Assembly: GCF_900113175.1 (NCBI RefSeq)
Contig: NZ_FOOK01000005.1
Span: forward strand, 62,001-126,000
Direction of reading: 5' to 3'
Length of the DNA: 64,000 nt
Source: Planifilum fulgidum
GTDB taxonomy: Bacteria; Bacillota; Bacilli; Thermoactinomycetales; DSM-44946
A program made the translations under genes and the position numbers. The notes under the pieces were generated by a model. It did not search any database. It saw only the letters and a list, made by a program, of their open reading frames with translations, and had not been told where the DNA came from. Positions 37,202-47,624 of the stretch are shown here, in pieces (position 1 is the first letter of the stretch; each line of letters begins with the position of its first letter).

Positions 37202-37861
37202 GTGAAACTCTTCATCGATTCCGCAGATGTAAACGAAATCCGCGAAGCGCAATCCCTGGGGATCCTGTCGGGCGTCACCACCAACCCGACCCTGGTGGCC
37301 AAGACGGGCCGATCCTTCGTCGAGCTGCTCAAGGAGATTCTGGAGATCACCGAAGGGCCCGTCAGCGCCGAGGTGCTCTCCACGGACGCCGACGGCATGG
37401 TGAAGGAGGCGGAGCCCCTGGCCGCCCTGTCCGACCGGGTGACCATCAAGATTCCGATGACCTGGGAGGGGCTGAAGGCGGTTCATCGCCTGTCCCAGAA
37501 AGGCATTCCCACCAACGTCACCCTGGTGTTTTCCCCCAACCAGGCGCTGATGGCGGCCCGGGCGGGGGCGACCTTCGTCAGTCCCTTCGTCGGCCGGCTG
37601 GATGACATCAGCCACGACGGAACCCAGCTGATCCAACAAGTGGCCCACATCTTCTCCCTTCACGGCATCGACACGCAGATCATCGCCGCCAGCATCCGGC
37701 ATCCCGTTCACGTCATCCAGGCGGCGGAAAGCGGCGCCCACATCGCCACGGTTCCCTTCAAGGTGATCAAGCAAATGGTGAACCATCCGCTGACCGACAA
37801 GGGCGTGGAACGGTTTTTGGCCGACTGGGAAAAAGCCCAGCGCGAAGCGGCCCGGGTTTGA
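37202..37861 (+). CDS. tal: Transaldolase, fructose-6-phosphate aldolase-like short form
   Basis: A 219-residue single-domain transaldolase (YwjH type) of the pentose phosphate pathway. The Schiff-base lysine is Lys83 in VTIKIPMT; the N-terminal [13 protein letters not shown] and GVTTNPTL motifs are typical. GTG start with AAGGAGG upstream. The short family also contains fructose-6-phosphate aldolases, but those are rare and the Bacillus orthologue in this position is a transaldolase. Confidence 0.94.
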   Translation: MKLFIDSADVNEIREAQSLGILSGVTTNPTLVAKTGRSFVELLKEILEITEGPVSAEVLSTDADGMVKEAEPLAALSDRVTIKIPMTWEGLKAVHRLSQKGIPTNVTLVFSPNQALMAARAGATFVSPFVGRLDDISHDGTQLIQQVAHIFSLHGIDTQIIAASIRHPVHVIQAAESGAHIATVPFKVIKQMVNHPLTDKGVERFLADWEKAQREAARV

Positions 37862-37900
37862 CGCCGGCAATAGGGATTGAGCGAAAGGAAGGGCGTTTTA

Positions 37901-39148
37901 ATGGAAATCTTGAAGATCAAGGGTGGTCGTCCCTTGATCGGATCCATCCCGATCAGCGGAGCCAAAAACAGCGCTCTCGCCCTTCTTCCGGCCACACTGC
38001 TCGCCGAGACCCCTTGCACCATCGAGAATGTGCCGGACATCCGCGATGTGAAGATTTTCGTAAATCTCCTTCGGCAAATGGGCGCCGAAGTCGCGGCGGA
38101 GGGTTCGACCCTCCGCGTGGATGCGACCCGGGTGACCAACCGTCCGATGACCGACAGCGGAGTGCGGAGCCTGCGCGCCTCCTGTTACCTCATGGGGGCC
38201 CTGCTCGGCCGCTTCGGGGAAGCCGTTGTCGGTCTTCCGGGCGGCTGCCACCTCGGACCCCGGCCGATCGACCAGCACATCAAGGGCTTTGAAGCCCTGG
38301 GAGCGACCGTGTCCCAGCGGGACGGGGCGATCCATCTGAAAGCGCCCAGGCTGAAGGGGGCCCGCATCTATTTGGACGTGGTCAGTGTCGGCGCCACGAT
38401 CAACATCATGTTGGCGGCGGTCTTCGCCGAAGGTTTGACCGTGATCGAAAACGCGGCGAAGGAGCCGGAAATCGTCGATGTGGCCACCTTCTTGAATGGA
38501 ATGGGCGCCCGGATCAAAGGGGCGGGCACCGATGTGATCCGCATCCGCGGCACATCCCGTCTGGGCGGATGCCGCCATGCGATCATTCCCGACCGCATCG
38601 AGGCGGGAACCTACATGATCGCCGCCGCCGCGACGGGAGGAGAGGTGCGCCTGGATCAGGTGATTCCCCTCCATCTGGAACCGATCTCCGCCAAGCTGCG
38701 GGAGATGGGGGTTCCCGTGACGGAAGGGGACGAATCGGTCACGGTCAAAGGGACGAAAAACCTTCTCCCCGCGGACATCAAAACCCAGCCGTATCCGGGG
38801 TTCCCCACGGACCTTCAGCCCCCCTTCACCGTCCTCCTGACCCAGGCGGCGGGCACCAGCCTGGTGATTGAAAACGTCTTTGAAGGACGGCTGAGGCACA
38901 CCCTGGAGTTGAACCGAATGGGCGCCCGGATCCGCACCGACGGTCGGATGGCGCTGATCGAGGGAGGCACGCCCCTGAACGGAATTCAGGTGAGGGCGGT
39001 GGACCTCCGGGCGGGGGCCGCCTTGGTGGTGGCCGGGCTGGTTGCGGAAGGAGAGACCGTCATCACCGACATCCATCACATCGACCGCGGATACGAGCAG
39101 ATCGACGGGAAGCTGAGGCGGCTCGGCGCCGACGTGTGGCGGGAATAA
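37901..39148 (+). CDS. murAB: UDP-N-acetylglucosamine 1-carboxyvinyltransferase (second paralogue)
   Basis: 415 residues; transfers enolpyruvate from PEP to UDP-GlcNAc, the first committed step of peptidoglycan synthesis. Lys22-Asn23 in [10 protein letters not shown] and the catalytic, fosfomycin-target Cys116 in [11 protein letters not shown] are intact. Position between tal and glpX matches MurAB (MurZ) of bacilli, the second copy beside the atp-distal murAA. ATG at 37901 follows AAAGGAAGGG. Confidence 0.94.
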   Translation: MEILKIKGGRPLIGSIPISGAKNSALALLPATLLAETPCTIENVPDIRDVKIFVNLLRQMGAEVAAEGSTLRVDATRVTNRPMTDSGVRSLRASCYLMGALLGRFGEAVVGLPGGCHLGPRPIDQHIKGFEALGATVSQRDGAIHLKAPRLKGARIYLDVVSVGATINIMLAAVFAEGLTVIENAAKEPEIVDVATFLNGMGARIKGAGTDVIRIRGTSRLGGCRHAIIPDRIEAGTYMIAAAATGGEVRLDQVIPLHLEPISAKLREMGVPVTEGDESVTVKGTKNLLPADIKTQPYPGFPTDLQPPFTVLLTQAAGTSLVIENVFEGRLRHTLELNRMGARIRTDGRMALIEGGTPLNGIQVRAVDLRAGAALVVAGLVAEGETVITDIHHIDRGYEQIDGKLRRLGADVWRE

Positions 39149-39340
39149 TCCCTCTTTTCATCCCTCCGCTTCTGTTTAATCCGCCATTCTTTACTCGCCA
39201 CTTCCCCCCGAATTGTTGTAACATATTAAAAGAATGTGCCGTGCTATATTGCGCTCATATCATCATTGATCCTTGTTTGTCCGAGAATTCGCAGATTCTT
39301 TGCGGCTTTCGGATAAGCTGAAGAGCGGAGGGATGACACA

Positions 39341-40306
39341 ATGGACCGGAGTCTGACCATGGAATTGGTGCGGGTGACGGAAGCCGCCGCCGTGTCTTCC
39401 GCCCGATGGATGGGTTTCGGAAAGAAGGACGAGGCGGATCAGGCGGCCACCACCGCAATGCGAAAGGTGTTCGACACCATTCCCATGAAGGGAACCGTGG
39501 TGATCGGCGAAGGGGAGATGGATGAAGCGCCCATGCTGTACATCGGCGAACAGCTGGGCTCGGGGGTCCCGCCCGAGGTGGATGTGGCCGTCGATCCCCT
39601 GGAGGGGACCAACATTGTGGCGAAGGGGCTGTGGAACGCCCTTTCCGTCGTGGCGGTCGCCGACCGGGGCAATCTGTTGCACGCCCCCGACATGTACATG
39701 GAGAAGCTGGCCGTGGGTCCCGGCGCGGCGGGACAGGTGGATCTCAACGCGCCGGTGGAGGACAATCTGAAGTCCGTGGCCCGGGCATTGGGGAAGGATA
39801 TGGATGATTTGGTGGTGGTGATCCTCGACCGCCCGCGCCATGCCGAACTGATCGAGGAAGTGAGGCGATGCGGCGCCCGGATCAAACTGATTCCCGACGG
39901 AGACGTGGCTGCGGCCGTCAACACCGGCTTCCCCGACACGGGCGTGGATGTCCTGTACGGGATCGGCGGAGCACCCGAAGGCGTGTTGGCGGCGGTGGCC
40001 CTGAAATGTCTGGGTGGTGAAATTCAGGGCCGGTTGGTTCCCGAAAACGAGGAGCAGTGGTCCCGCTGCCGCGAGATGGGAATCGATGATCCAAAGAGGG
40101 TGCTGTTCATGGACGACCTCGTCAAGGGGGATGACGCCATCTTCGCCGCCACCGGAGTGACCGACGGAGAACTTCTCCGGGGGGTCCGCTACCGGGGGGA
40201 TCTGGCCACCACCCACTCCCTGGTGATGAGGGCCAAGACGGGAACCGTCCGCTTCATTGAGGGAACTCACCGGCTGAAGAAAAAACCGAACCTGGTTTTG
40301 GAATGA
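39341..40306 (+). CDS. glpX: Class II fructose-1,6-bisphosphatase
   Basis: A 321-residue GlpX-type phosphatase for gluconeogenesis. Metal/phosphate motifs include [11 protein letters not shown] and VDPLEGTN. The N-terminal start [21 protein letters not shown] is characteristic. Starts after GGAGGGATG. The 192-bp gap before it is AT-rich and contains only possible promoter elements, none convincing. Confidence 0.95.
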   Translation: MDRSLTMELVRVTEAAAVSSARWMGFGKKDEADQAATTAMRKVFDTIPMKGTVVIGEGEMDEAPMLYIGEQLGSGVPPEVDVAVDPLEGTNIVAKGLWNALSVVAVADRGNLLHAPDMYMEKLAVGPGAAGQVDLNAPVEDNLKSVARALGKDMDDLVVVILDRPRHAELIEEVRRCGARIKLIPDGDVAAAVNTGFPDTGVDVLYGIGGAPEGVLAAVALKCLGGEIQGRLVPENEEQWSRCREMGIDDPKRVLFMDDLVKGDDAIFAATGVTDGELLRGVRYRGDLATTHSLVMRAKTGTVRFIEGTHRLKKKPNLVLE

Positions 40307-40383
40307 CGGCAAGAATAAGCCTTTGCACATCAGGATATGATGGATGTGAACTGATTCTGCAAGAATAGCGTGGTGAGTCAGCA

Positions 40384-41652
40384 ATGGAGATCACGCTCAG
40401 CGATCTGGAAAACCGCCGTTTAACCGATTTGTACAAGTTGGCGAAGGAATACCAGATTCCCTATTACAGCCAAATGAAAAAGAAGGAATTGATTTTCGCA
40501 ATTCTGAAGGCCCAGGCAGAACGGGACGGTCTCCTCTTCATGGAGGGAGTCCTGGACATTCTGCCCGAGGGCTACGGCTTTTTGCGGCCGATCAACTATC
40601 TTCCCTCCTCGGAGGACATCTACATCTCGGCTTCGCAGATCCGCCGGTTTGACCTGCGCCCCGGCGACCTGGTGTCCGGGAAGGTGCGCCCTCCGAAGGA
40701 GAATGAACGCTACTTCGGCCTGCTCCACGTCGAGGCGGTCAACGGGGAAGACCCCAATCTGGCTGCCGAACGGCTTCACTTTCCCGCCCTCACTCCCTTG
40801 TATCCCCAAAAGAAACTGACCCTGGAAACCACTCCGGACCGGCTCTCCACCCGCATCATGGATCTGATCGCCCCCGTCGGGCTGGGGCAGCGAGGCCTGA
40901 TCGTCGCCCAGCCGAAGGCGGGAAAAACCATGCTGCTGAAGGAGATCGCCAACAGCATCGCCGAAAATTACCCCGAGATCGAGCTGTTTGTCCTCCTGAT
41001 CGATGAGCGTCCGGAAGAAGTGACAGACATGCAGCGCTCGGTCAAGGCGGAAGTGGTCAGTTCCACCTTTGACGAGCTGCCGGAAAACCACATCAAGGTG
41101 GCGGAGCTGGTGTTGGAGAGGGCCCAGCGGTTGGTGGAGCACAAGCGGGACGTGGTGATCCTCCTGGACAGCATCACCCGGCTGGCCCGGGCCTACAACT
41201 TGGTCATGCCTCCGAGCGGCCGGACCCTTTCCGGCGGCATCGATCCCACCGCCTTCCACCGTCCGAAGCGCTTCTTCGGTGCGGCCCGGAACATCGAAGA
41301 GGGAGGCAGCCTCACCATCTTAGCCACGGCGCTGGTGGACACGGGTTCCCGGATGGACGACGTGATCTACGAGGAATTCAAGGGCACCGGGAACCTGGAG
41401 GTGCATCTGGACCGGCGGTTGGCCGAGCGAAGGATCTTCCCGGCCATCGACATCCGCCGTTCGGGAACGCGCCGGGAGGAGTTGCTCCTGTCCAAGGAGG
41501 AATTGGAGAAGCTGTGGATGCTTCGCCGTTCGATGTCGGATTCACCGGAATACACGGAGGCATTTATCAACAAACTGGCCAGCACCAAATCCAACGCGGA
41601 GTTTCTCGCCACCCTCGAAGCCCGTCCCCGGCGCTCCAGCACGGCTTCCTGA
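40384..41652 (+). CDS. rho: Transcription termination factor Rho
   Basis: A 422-residue hexameric RNA-dependent helicase. Rho N-terminal helical domain, cold-shock-like RNA-binding domain ([18 protein letters not shown]), Walker [12 protein letters not shown], Walker [17 protein letters not shown], and the Q/R-loop region with [12 protein letters not shown]. Lacks the long N-terminal insertion seen in actinobacterial Rho. Conserved place downstream of glpX. Confidence 0.97.
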   Translation: MEITLSDLENRRLTDLYKLAKEYQIPYYSQMKKKELIFAILKAQAERDGLLFMEGVLDILPEGYGFLRPINYLPSSEDIYISASQIRRFDLRPGDLVSGKVRPPKENERYFGLLHVEAVNGEDPNLAAERLHFPALTPLYPQKKLTLETTPDRLSTRIMDLIAPVGLGQRGLIVAQPKAGKTMLLKEIANSIAENYPEIELFVLLIDERPEEVTDMQRSVKAEVVSSTFDELPENHIKVAELVLERAQRLVEHKRDVVILLDSITRLARAYNLVMPPSGRTLSGGIDPTAFHRPKRFFGAARNIEEGGSLTILATALVDTGSRMDDVIYEEFKGTGNLEVHLDRRLAERRIFPAIDIRRSGTRREELLLSKEELEKLWMLRRSMSDSPEYTEAFINKLASTKSNAEFLATLEARPRRSSTAS

Positions 41653-41757
41653 TCATTCCGGAATTTGGGGCATAAAACGCCATCCCCCGCATAGAAATGG
41701 GGAGTGGAACGGAAATTCCGTTTCGTTCCGCCATATTTTGCCGTGCGGGGTGGTGAG

Positions 41758-42735
41758 ATGGCAAGCAAGAAGGCGTTGGTCGCGTCGTCCCTGTCGCTGT
41801 GCACCGCTTCCTGGCTGGCGAGCGGTCAGGGACAAGCGGTCCATGCTGCCGACGACATCCAGGGGATGAACCCGTCCGGATGGAAAGATGAGCGGGTGGC
41901 CGAGGCGGTCCTGTATCAGTACTTAAGTCCCATTTCCAGCGTGGCGGAAGGCAATTTGGCGGCCGGAAAAGAGTCCAAACCGCTGACCTACAAGGTGAAG
42001 CGGGGAGACACCCTATACGGAATCGGAAAAAGGTACGGCGTGGACTACCGGAAATTGGCCGCCTACAACCGCATCAAGAATCCGAGACTGCTTCCGGTGG
42101 GCAAGGTGCTGAAGCTCCCCCTGAAGCGGAAATGGGTCCGCGTCAAAGAGGGGGAGACGCTGGAATCCCTCGCCGAGAAGCATAAGACCAGCAAAAAGAT
42201 GCTGATCAAATTGAATCCGGATGTGGCCGCCGCCGGCTCGGTTTACACGGGCCAGGTCATCGCCGTTCCCAGTCCCGTCAAGGTGAAGGTGCCGAAGGCG
42301 GTCGCCCGCCCGGAAAGCAGGTCGAAACCAAAGGCGCGGGTCACTGCGTCGGCGTCCGGTGCGGCATCCTTCAGTTGGCCGGTCTGGGGGCAGATCACCA
42401 GCCGGTACGGGTGGAGAAACGGACGCATGCACAACGGGATCGACATCTGGAACGAGAAGCGGACCAGCAGCGTCATCCGCGCCTCCCTGGGCGGACGGGT
42501 CATCCAGGCCGGGTATTCGAACGGCTACGGCAATCTGGTCGTGGTGGACCACGGAAACGGCTGGGTTACCTATTACGCTCATTTGAGCCGGATCACCGTC
42601 AGCAAAGGGCAGGTGGTGAGCAAGGGGCAATCCCTCGGTTACATGGGCCAAACGGGCAACGCGACGGGGGTTCACCTTCATTTTGAGGTGCGTCGAAATG
42701 GTCGGCCCGTCAACCCGCTTTCCGTGCTTCCCTGA
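41758..42735 (+). CDS. Secreted LysM-M23 peptidoglycan endopeptidase
   Basis: 325 residues. An N-terminal export signal (ALVASSLSLCTASWLASG) is followed by two LysM wall-binding motifs (YKVKRGDTLYGIGKRYGV, about 83-125, and VRVKEGETLESLAEKHK, about 132-178). The C-terminal M23 metalloendopeptidase carries zinc motifs HNGIDIW and HLHFEV. It should cleave peptide cross-links of the cell wall. Whether it acts in growth or spore germination is not evident. ATG at 41758 follows GGGGTGGTGAG. The gene sits between rho and rpmE. Confidence 0.9.
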   Translation: MASKKALVASSLSLCTASWLASGQGQAVHAADDIQGMNPSGWKDERVAEAVLYQYLSPISSVAEGNLAAGKESKPLTYKVKRGDTLYGIGKRYGVDYRKLAAYNRIKNPRLLPVGKVLKLPLKRKWVRVKEGETLESLAEKHKTSKKMLIKLNPDVAAAGSVYTGQVIAVPSPVKVKVPKAVARPESRSKPKARVTASASGAASFSWPVWGQITSRYGWRNGRMHNGIDIWNEKRTSSVIRASLGGRVIQAGYSNGYGNLVVVDHGNGWVTYYAHLSRITVSKGQVVSKGQSLGYMGQTGNATGVHLHFEVRRNGRPVNPLSVLP

Positions 42736-42801
42736 AGGCGGCCGATTTCGGTTCCGGCAGGCGGCAGTTCAAAGTGATTGCGCCGCTTCTCTCCTTTCCG
42801 G

Positions 42802-42830
42802 TTGCGGCGGGATGGTCTTCATGATATAAT
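42802..42830 (+). promoter_or_regulatory. Sigma-A promoter of rpmE
   Basis: TTGCGG (42802-42807), 17-bp spacer, extended -10 TGATATAAT (42825-42830). The 55-nt leader contains a small hairpin TTTCC ... GGAAA overlapping the ribosome binding site, which might modulate translation (speculative). Confidence 0.7.
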
Positions 42831-42889
42831 ACTCTAGCGTGTCATACAGGAGTTATTTCCTTTGAGCTGCTGGAAAGAGGTGAATTGCG

Positions 42890-43090
42890 ATGAAGGCGGC
42901 CATTCATCCGGAATACAAACTGACGACGGTTACCTGCGCCTGCGGGAACACCTTTGAAACGGGATCGACCAAAGAAAACATCCGCGTCGACATTTGCTCC
43001 GCTTGCCATCCCTTCTTCACCGGGGAGCAGAAGACGGTTTACAAGGGCGGACGGGTCGACCGGTTCAAGAAAAAGTACAACTTCAAATGA
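42890..43090 (+). CDS. rpmE: Ribosomal protein L31, zinc-binding form
   Basis: A 66-residue large-subunit protein of type A. The zinc-ribbon cysteines are present (CAC at 16-18, CSAC at 36-39), indicating the zinc-replete paralogue rather than the Cys-less YtiA type. Basic C-terminus [15 protein letters not shown] is typical. ATG is preceded by AGAGGTGA. Confidence 0.96.
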   Translation: MKAAIHPEYKLTTVTCACGNTFETGSTKENIRVDICSACHPFFTGEQKTVYKGGRVDRFKKKYNFK

Positions 43091-43106
43091 ACGGCTGTTT
43101 TCTTGG

Positions 43107-43130
43107 CAAGCCTTAAGGGCTTGTTTTTTT
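43107..43130 (+). terminator. Rho-independent terminator of rpmE
   Basis: CAAGCC/GGCTTG stem (43107-43112 with 43118-43123) followed by seven further T residues. Confidence 0.8.
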
Positions 43131-43219
43131 ATTGCTCGGGAAAAACCATGATTTTCCTGGCGCGCCTGTGCTACAATACCTGCGGGTGCCTTGCCGAGAG
43201 AGAAGGGGGAGGGGATGAG

Positions 43220-43840
43220 ATGGCGCAAGCACCGGTGCAAATCCAGAAACAGGGCTGGATCGAGGTGATCTGCGGCGGCATGTTTTCCGGAAAGAGCGAG
43301 GAACTCATCCGCCGCGTCCGCCGCGCCCGGATCGCCAAGCAGCGGGTGTCCGCATTCAAGCCGGCGATCGACGACCGTTACCACAGCGAAGCGATCGCTT
43401 CCCACAACGGCGAGTTGATGGAGGCAAAGCCCGTCCAGAGGGCCGAGGAGATTTTGGACGCCGTATCGCCCGATTGCCAAGTGGTGGCCATCGATGAGGT
43501 GCAGTTTTTCGATGATGCCATCGTTGATGTTTGTCAGCACCTGGCCGACCGGGGAGTGCGCGTGATCTGCGCCGGATTGGACCAGGATTTCAGGGGCCGC
43601 CCCTTTGGACCGACTCCGGCTTTGCTGGCCGTGGCCGAATTTGTGACCAAGTTGCAGGCCATCTGTGTCCGCTGCGGGGGTCCGGCCAGCCGGACCCAGC
43701 GGATCGTCGACGGCAAACCCGTCAGGGAAGACGATCCGGTGATCCGCGTCGGCGCTTCCGAGCAGTATGAAGCCAGGTGTCGCCACTGTCACGAAGTGAT
43801 CCGGCGGGAAACATTTCCGAGCAGCTTTTCCACCTCCTGA
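43220..43840 (+). CDS. tdk: Thymidine kinase
   Basis: A 206-residue type II thymidine kinase for nucleoside salvage. Walker [23 protein letters not shown], and a zinc-binding lasso domain with two CxxC pairs (CVRCGG, CRHC). ATG at 43220 follows GGGGGAGGGGATG spacing; upstream in-frame sequence belongs to the intergenic region and rpmE terminator. Confidence 0.95.
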   Translation: MAQAPVQIQKQGWIEVICGGMFSGKSEELIRRVRRARIAKQRVSAFKPAIDDRYHSEAIASHNGELMEAKPVQRAEEILDAVSPDCQVVAIDEVQFFDDAIVDVCQHLADRGVRVICAGLDQDFRGRPFGPTPALLAVAEFVTKLQAICVRCGGPASRTQRIVDGKPVREDDPVIRVGASEQYEARCRHCHEVIRRETFPSSFSTS

Positions 43841-43869
43841 CGCACACTAGGTGCAGGGAGGTGTTTGCC

Positions 43870-44304
43870 GTGCGGCTCAGGATGTGTCTTTTGGGGCTGT
43901 GCGCCTTGCTTTTTTTCGGAATGGCGGCGTGCCGGCCGGCCGATGAGGGACAGGCCGGGAGAAGTCCGCAGATGACCGCCCACCGTTTCAACCGGAATGA
44001 CGGCTACAACGGGATGACCAATGCCAACCCGAATATGTGGGTGGGCGATTGGTACGCGCCCACCAAGACCGACGACGCCCGCCGGATGAAACGCATCATC
44101 CGCGGGATTCCGGGGGTGCGGAATGCGACGGTGACCTTTGTCGGCGGCCGGGTGTTTTTGGGAATTATTCCGGATTCCTCGATCGGAGCGGACCGTTATC
44201 CCGACCTGGTGCGGGAGGCGCGGGAACGGCTCCGGGCCGCCTTTCCCCGGTATGATTTCACCGTCACCGTCAATCCCCGTTCGCGTTTCCGTTTGCCGAT
44301 GTGA
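43870..44304 (+). CDS. YhcN/YlaJ-like sporulation lipoprotein
   Basis: 144 residues with a lipoprotein signal peptide (CLLGLCALLFFGMAAC, Cys about residue 19-20 as lipidation site). The mature domain resembles the YhcN/YlaJ fold of spore-associated lipoproteins (DDARRMKRIIRGIPGVRNATVTFVG-type layout with a following LGII strand). GTG is preceded by GGGAGGTG; reading further upstream would enter tdk. Function in the spore coat or inner membrane is inferred from family only. Confidence 0.78.
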   Translation: MRLRMCLLGLCALLFFGMAACRPADEGQAGRSPQMTAHRFNRNDGYNGMTNANPNMWVGDWYAPTKTDDARRMKRIIRGIPGVRNATVTFVGGRVFLGIIPDSSIGADRYPDLVREARERLRAAFPRYDFTVTVNPRSRFRLPM

Positions 44305-44318
44305 GGGAAGGGCAATGA

Positions 44319-44345
44319 AAAGGGGGCCGAATCCGGCCCCGATTT
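44319..44345. terminator. Bidirectional terminator between the lipoprotein and CPBP genes
   Basis: GGGGCC/GGCCCC stem (44323-44328 with 44335-44340). On the minus strand it is followed by CTTTTC, on the plus strand by GATTTG. Confidence 0.6.
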
Positions 44346-44370
44346 GCAATCGATCCATTTTCCGGATGTT

Positions 44371-45372
44371 TTAAAAGTCCGGAAACACGTTGGCGAGCAC
44401 ACCCAGGGTGATATTGTAGGTGGCGTGCACCACCATGGCGGTGGACGTGTTGAACCGCATCCGGACCACCCCCAGGGCGAGACCCACCAGGAAGACGATC
44501 AGGGTGGAGAGGCTGAAGCCGTAATTGCTGTGCATCAGGGCGAACAAAAGCGAGGTGAGCAGCAGGCCGAAGCGCGGCTGAAGCGCTCCCCGAAACACGG
44601 TTTCCTCGCCGATGGCAGCGGCGAAGCCCAGGGTGAGGATGCCGGGGATCGTTTTGTACAAAGAGCCGAGCAATTGTTCCGTCAATTTCTCCACGTCCGG
44701 ATCGACCAAGATCCCGAAAAAGGAAGCGATATATTCCAAACCGAGGGCGAGCACCACCAGCACCAGACCAATGCCCATCCCGAGGGCGACTTCCCGAACG
44801 GAAGGCTTGACGATGCCCAGGCGGGCGAGGGATTCACCCATTTTTCGCCGGGAAAGCCATCCCACTCCGATCAGACCGGTCAGCAGCATGGCGATGTCCT
44901 GGGTCCACAAATCGGAAATGGAAACCGGTTCATCCTCTATGGCGGCGATATTCTCCAAACCGATGCCCAGAATCGTCAGCAGTTCAAAAACAATCAGCGT
45001 CGACATGGACAGGGCAACGGTGTGCACCGGGTTTTCCGGATCGATGGGGATGAGTCGGGCGACCTGCCGCCTCATCGAAGGGATGAAAAATAACAGCCCC
45101 ACCAGGGACGGCGCCCACATTGCGATTCCCAGCAAGCCAAAATTGATGTCCGGTTCCATCGTTTTCACAGGCATCAGGGATAGCAAGTTGACGAGCAATC
45201 CGGACAAAATCAAGCCCCCGTGAATCAGTCCGAGCAACAAAAAGCCGGCGACGGCAAATCCCCTTCCCAGCCGGGGGGCCTCGGGATATCTCCTGTCCTC
45301 GGCCATGTTGGCCAGCCACAAAATTAAAAGAAAAGGCAGAAATTGCAGCAGCATCACAATAGTGCTCTCCAT
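44371..45372 (-). CDS. CPBP-family intramembrane metalloprotease
   Basis: A 333-residue polytopic membrane protein with about eight hydrophobic helices and the CPBP (CaaX protease/bacteriocin-processing, ABI) motifs GEETVFRGALQPRFG, FALMHSNYG and VVHATYN that build the glutamate/histidine active site. Substrate unknown. ATG at 45372 is chosen because AAAGGAG lies eight bases upstream, trimming a ten-residue extension. It is transcribed against the surrounding operon and divergently from prfA; inserted relative to Bacillus gene order. Confidence 0.87.
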   Translation of the reverse strand: MESTIVMLLQFLPFLLILWLANMAEDRRYPEAPRLGRGFAVAGFLLLGLIHGGLILSGLLVNLLSLMPVKTMEPDINFGLLGIAMWAPSLVGLLFFIPSMRRQVARLIPIDPENPVHTVALSMSTLIVFELLTILGIGLENIAAIEDEPVSISDLWTQDIAMLLTGLIGVGWLSRRKMGESLARLGIVKPSVREVALGMGIGLVLVVLALGLEYIASFFGILVDPDVEKLTEQLLGSLYKTIPGILTLGFAAAIGEETVFRGALQPRFGLLLTSLLFALMHSNYGFSLSTLIVFLVGLALGVVRMRFNTSTAMVVHATYNITLGVLANVFPDF

Positions 45373-45526
45373 GGATCGTTTCTCCTTTGATTGGATTTGC
45401 ATTGCGGGGAGTTCTCTCTGTCGGGGGACTCCTTATGGTATTATAAATAAATGAATGTCTCCGTGAAAACCGGGATCGGAGATCCCTCGGAAAATCACTG
45501 GCGCATTGCACGGGAGTGACCCTGGT

Positions 45527-46594
45527 GTGTTGGAGCGATTAAAATCGATTTGTCAGCGTTATGAGGAGCTGAGCCGGCTGCTCTGCGATCCCGAAGTGAT
45601 CGGTGATCCCGAGCGGCTTCGCAAGGTTTCCAAGGAGCAGGCGGATTTGGAGGAGATTTACCGGGCCGCCTGCGAATATCAGGGTGTCTTGGATCAGTTG
45701 GCCGAGGCTCGCTCCATGCTGGAAGAAAAACTGGACAGCGAAACGCGCGATTGGATCCGGGATGAGATGGAGGAGCTGTCCGGGCGGAAGAAGCAATTGG
45801 AGGAGCGCATCCGCCTCTTGCTGCTTCCCAAGGACCCCAACGACGAAAAGAACGTGATCGTGGAGATCCGGGCGGCGGCCGGCGGGGAAGAGGCGGCTCT
45901 TTTTGCCGCCGACCTGTTTCGGATGTATACCCGCTACGCCGAAAGGCAAGGTTGGAAAACGGAGATCATGGACGCAAATTCCACGGGTCTGGGCGGTTTC
46001 AAGGAAGTGATTTTTTCCGTTCAGGGGCGGGGAGCCTACAGCCGGCTCAAGTTTGAAAGCGGAGCCCACCGGGTGCAGCGGGTGCCCGCCACCGAATCGG
46101 GCGGACGGATCCACACGTCGACGGCGACGGTGGCCGTGCTTCCCGAAGCGGAAGAGGTGGATGTGGAAATCAACGAGAAGGATCTTCGCATCGACACCTT
46201 CTGCTCCAGCGGCCCGGGCGGACAGAGCGTCAACACCACCAAGTCCGCCGTCCGCATCACCCATCTGCCGACGGGAATCGTCGTCTCCTGTCAGGACGAA
46301 AAATCCCAGATCAAGAACCGGGAAAAGGCGATGCGCGTGCTTCGCGCCCGCCTCTTGGACAAGAAGCGGCGGGAAGAACAGGCCAAGGTGGCGGATGCCC
46401 GCAAGAGTCAGGTGGGGACGGGGGACCGCAGCGAGCGGATCCGAACCTATAATTTTCCCCAAAGCCGGGTGACGGACCATCGCATCGGCCTCACGCTGCA
46501 CAAACTGGATCTGGTGCTGGACGGGGAGCTGGATGAAATCATCGACGCCCTGATTTTGAATGAACAGGCGGAGCTTTTGAAAAAGGCGGAGTAA
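45527..46594 (+). CDS. prfA: Peptide chain release factor 1
   Basis: 355 residues; recognises UAA/UAG and triggers peptide release. The codon-recognition PAT motif ([12 protein letters not shown]) marks RF1, not RF2, and the peptidyl-transferase GGQ motif is in [12 protein letters not shown]. The GTG start is placed by GGGAGTGA; TTG at 45530 is an equally spaced alternative. Linked to prmC, which methylates the GGQ glutamine. Confidence 0.96.
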   Translation: MLERLKSICQRYEELSRLLCDPEVIGDPERLRKVSKEQADLEEIYRAACEYQGVLDQLAEARSMLEEKLDSETRDWIRDEMEELSGRKKQLEERIRLLLLPKDPNDEKNVIVEIRAAAGGEEAALFAADLFRMYTRYAERQGWKTEIMDANSTGLGGFKEVIFSVQGRGAYSRLKFESGAHRVQRVPATESGGRIHTSTATVAVLPEAEEVDVEINEKDLRIDTFCSSGPGGQSVNTTKSAVRITHLPTGIVVSCQDEKSQIKNREKAMRVLRARLLDKKRREEQAKVADARKSQVGTGDRSERIRTYNFPQSRVTDHRIGLTLHKLDLVLDGELDEIIDALILNEQAELLKKAE

Positions 46595-46638
46595 CCTTCG
46601 GCGCCGTACCTGATTCCATCGGGAAATGAGGGAGTCCA

Positions 46639-47532
46639 TTGGAGACCAAGCCGCTGAAGACCGTCGGAGAAGCCTATCGCTGGGCTTTTTCTTTTTTGCA
46701 GAAGCGGGGGTGCGATCAAGCCCTCTTTGAAGCGGAACTTCTCTTGCGCCACCTTTTGGGCAGGGATCGGACCCGTTTTTTTGCCGGAATGGAAGATCCC
46801 TTTCCGGAGGATCGGCTGCCGACATTTCGAAAGTGGCTGAATCGGCGGGCGGCCGGGGAACCGGTCCAGTATATTCTCCGGGAACAGGAGTTTTACGGAA
46901 GGCCCTTCAAGGTGACCCCCGCCGTCTTGATTCCGCGTCCCGAAACGGAGATTTTGGCGGAGAATGTGATGCGCGAAGCGGACCGGATCGGGGGCGGCCG
47001 CCCCCTGTCCGTCTGCGATGTGGGGACGGGCAGCGGCGCCTTGGCCGTCACACTGGCGGCGGAACGCCCCCGATGGGTCGTCTTTGCGACGGACATCTCT
47101 TCCGCGGCGCTGGCGGTGGCCCGGGAGAACGCCCGGCGCAACGGTGTGGAGGAGCGGATCCGCTTTCTCCGGGGAAAGTGGCTGGAGCCCCTTAGGCAGG
47201 GCGGAGACCGGGTCGATGTGGTGGTTTCCAACCCCCCCTACATCCCTTCAAAGGAGATCGCCGCTCTGAAGCGGGAAGTGAGGGATTTCGAGCCGCGGCT
47301 GGCCCTGGATGGGGGCGAAGACGGGCTGGATGCCTACCGACGGATCATCGAACAAATCCCGGATGTGCTCCGCTTGCCCGGCCTGGTCGCCTTTGAGGTG
47401 GGGATGGGGCAAAGCCGGCACGTCGCCGGAATGCTGGAAAGCATGCCGCTATCGGTTTCCGTCTCCATCGTTCCCGATCTGGCGGGAATCGAGCGGGTGG
47501 TTTTGGGGAGGATCGGTCCCCGAGGCCTCTAA
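46639..47532 (+). CDS. prmC: Release factor glutamine N5-methyltransferase
   Basis: A 297-residue SAM-dependent methyltransferase modifying the GGQ glutamine of RF1/RF2. SAM-binding DVGTGSGALAV and the catalytic NPPY motif (VVSNPPYIPS) are present; the N-terminal helical substrate-binding domain precedes. TTG start preceded by GAGGGAG. Conserved pair with prfA. Confidence 0.95.
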   Translation: METKPLKTVGEAYRWAFSFLQKRGCDQALFEAELLLRHLLGRDRTRFFAGMEDPFPEDRLPTFRKWLNRRAAGEPVQYILREQEFYGRPFKVTPAVLIPRPETEILAENVMREADRIGGGRPLSVCDVGTGSGALAVTLAAERPRWVVFATDISSAALAVARENARRNGVEERIRFLRGKWLEPLRQGGDRVDVVVSNPPYIPSKEIAALKREVRDFEPRLALDGGEDGLDAYRRIIEQIPDVLRLPGLVAFEVGMGQSRHVAGMLESMPLSVSVSIVPDLAGIERVVLGRIGPRGL

Positions 47533-47624
47533 ATATTTGATGCGGTGTGATTAAACCTCCGGCGGCCTGTCCATACTGGTGGATGGGATTTCATTTTTTG
47601 GACTGCCGCGAGGAGGTTTGCCCG

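Noticed and set aside
42831-42889. L31 autoregulatory leader RNA
   Set aside because: Only one short hairpin overlapping the ribosome binding site is seen; no match to a known leader could be made by eye.
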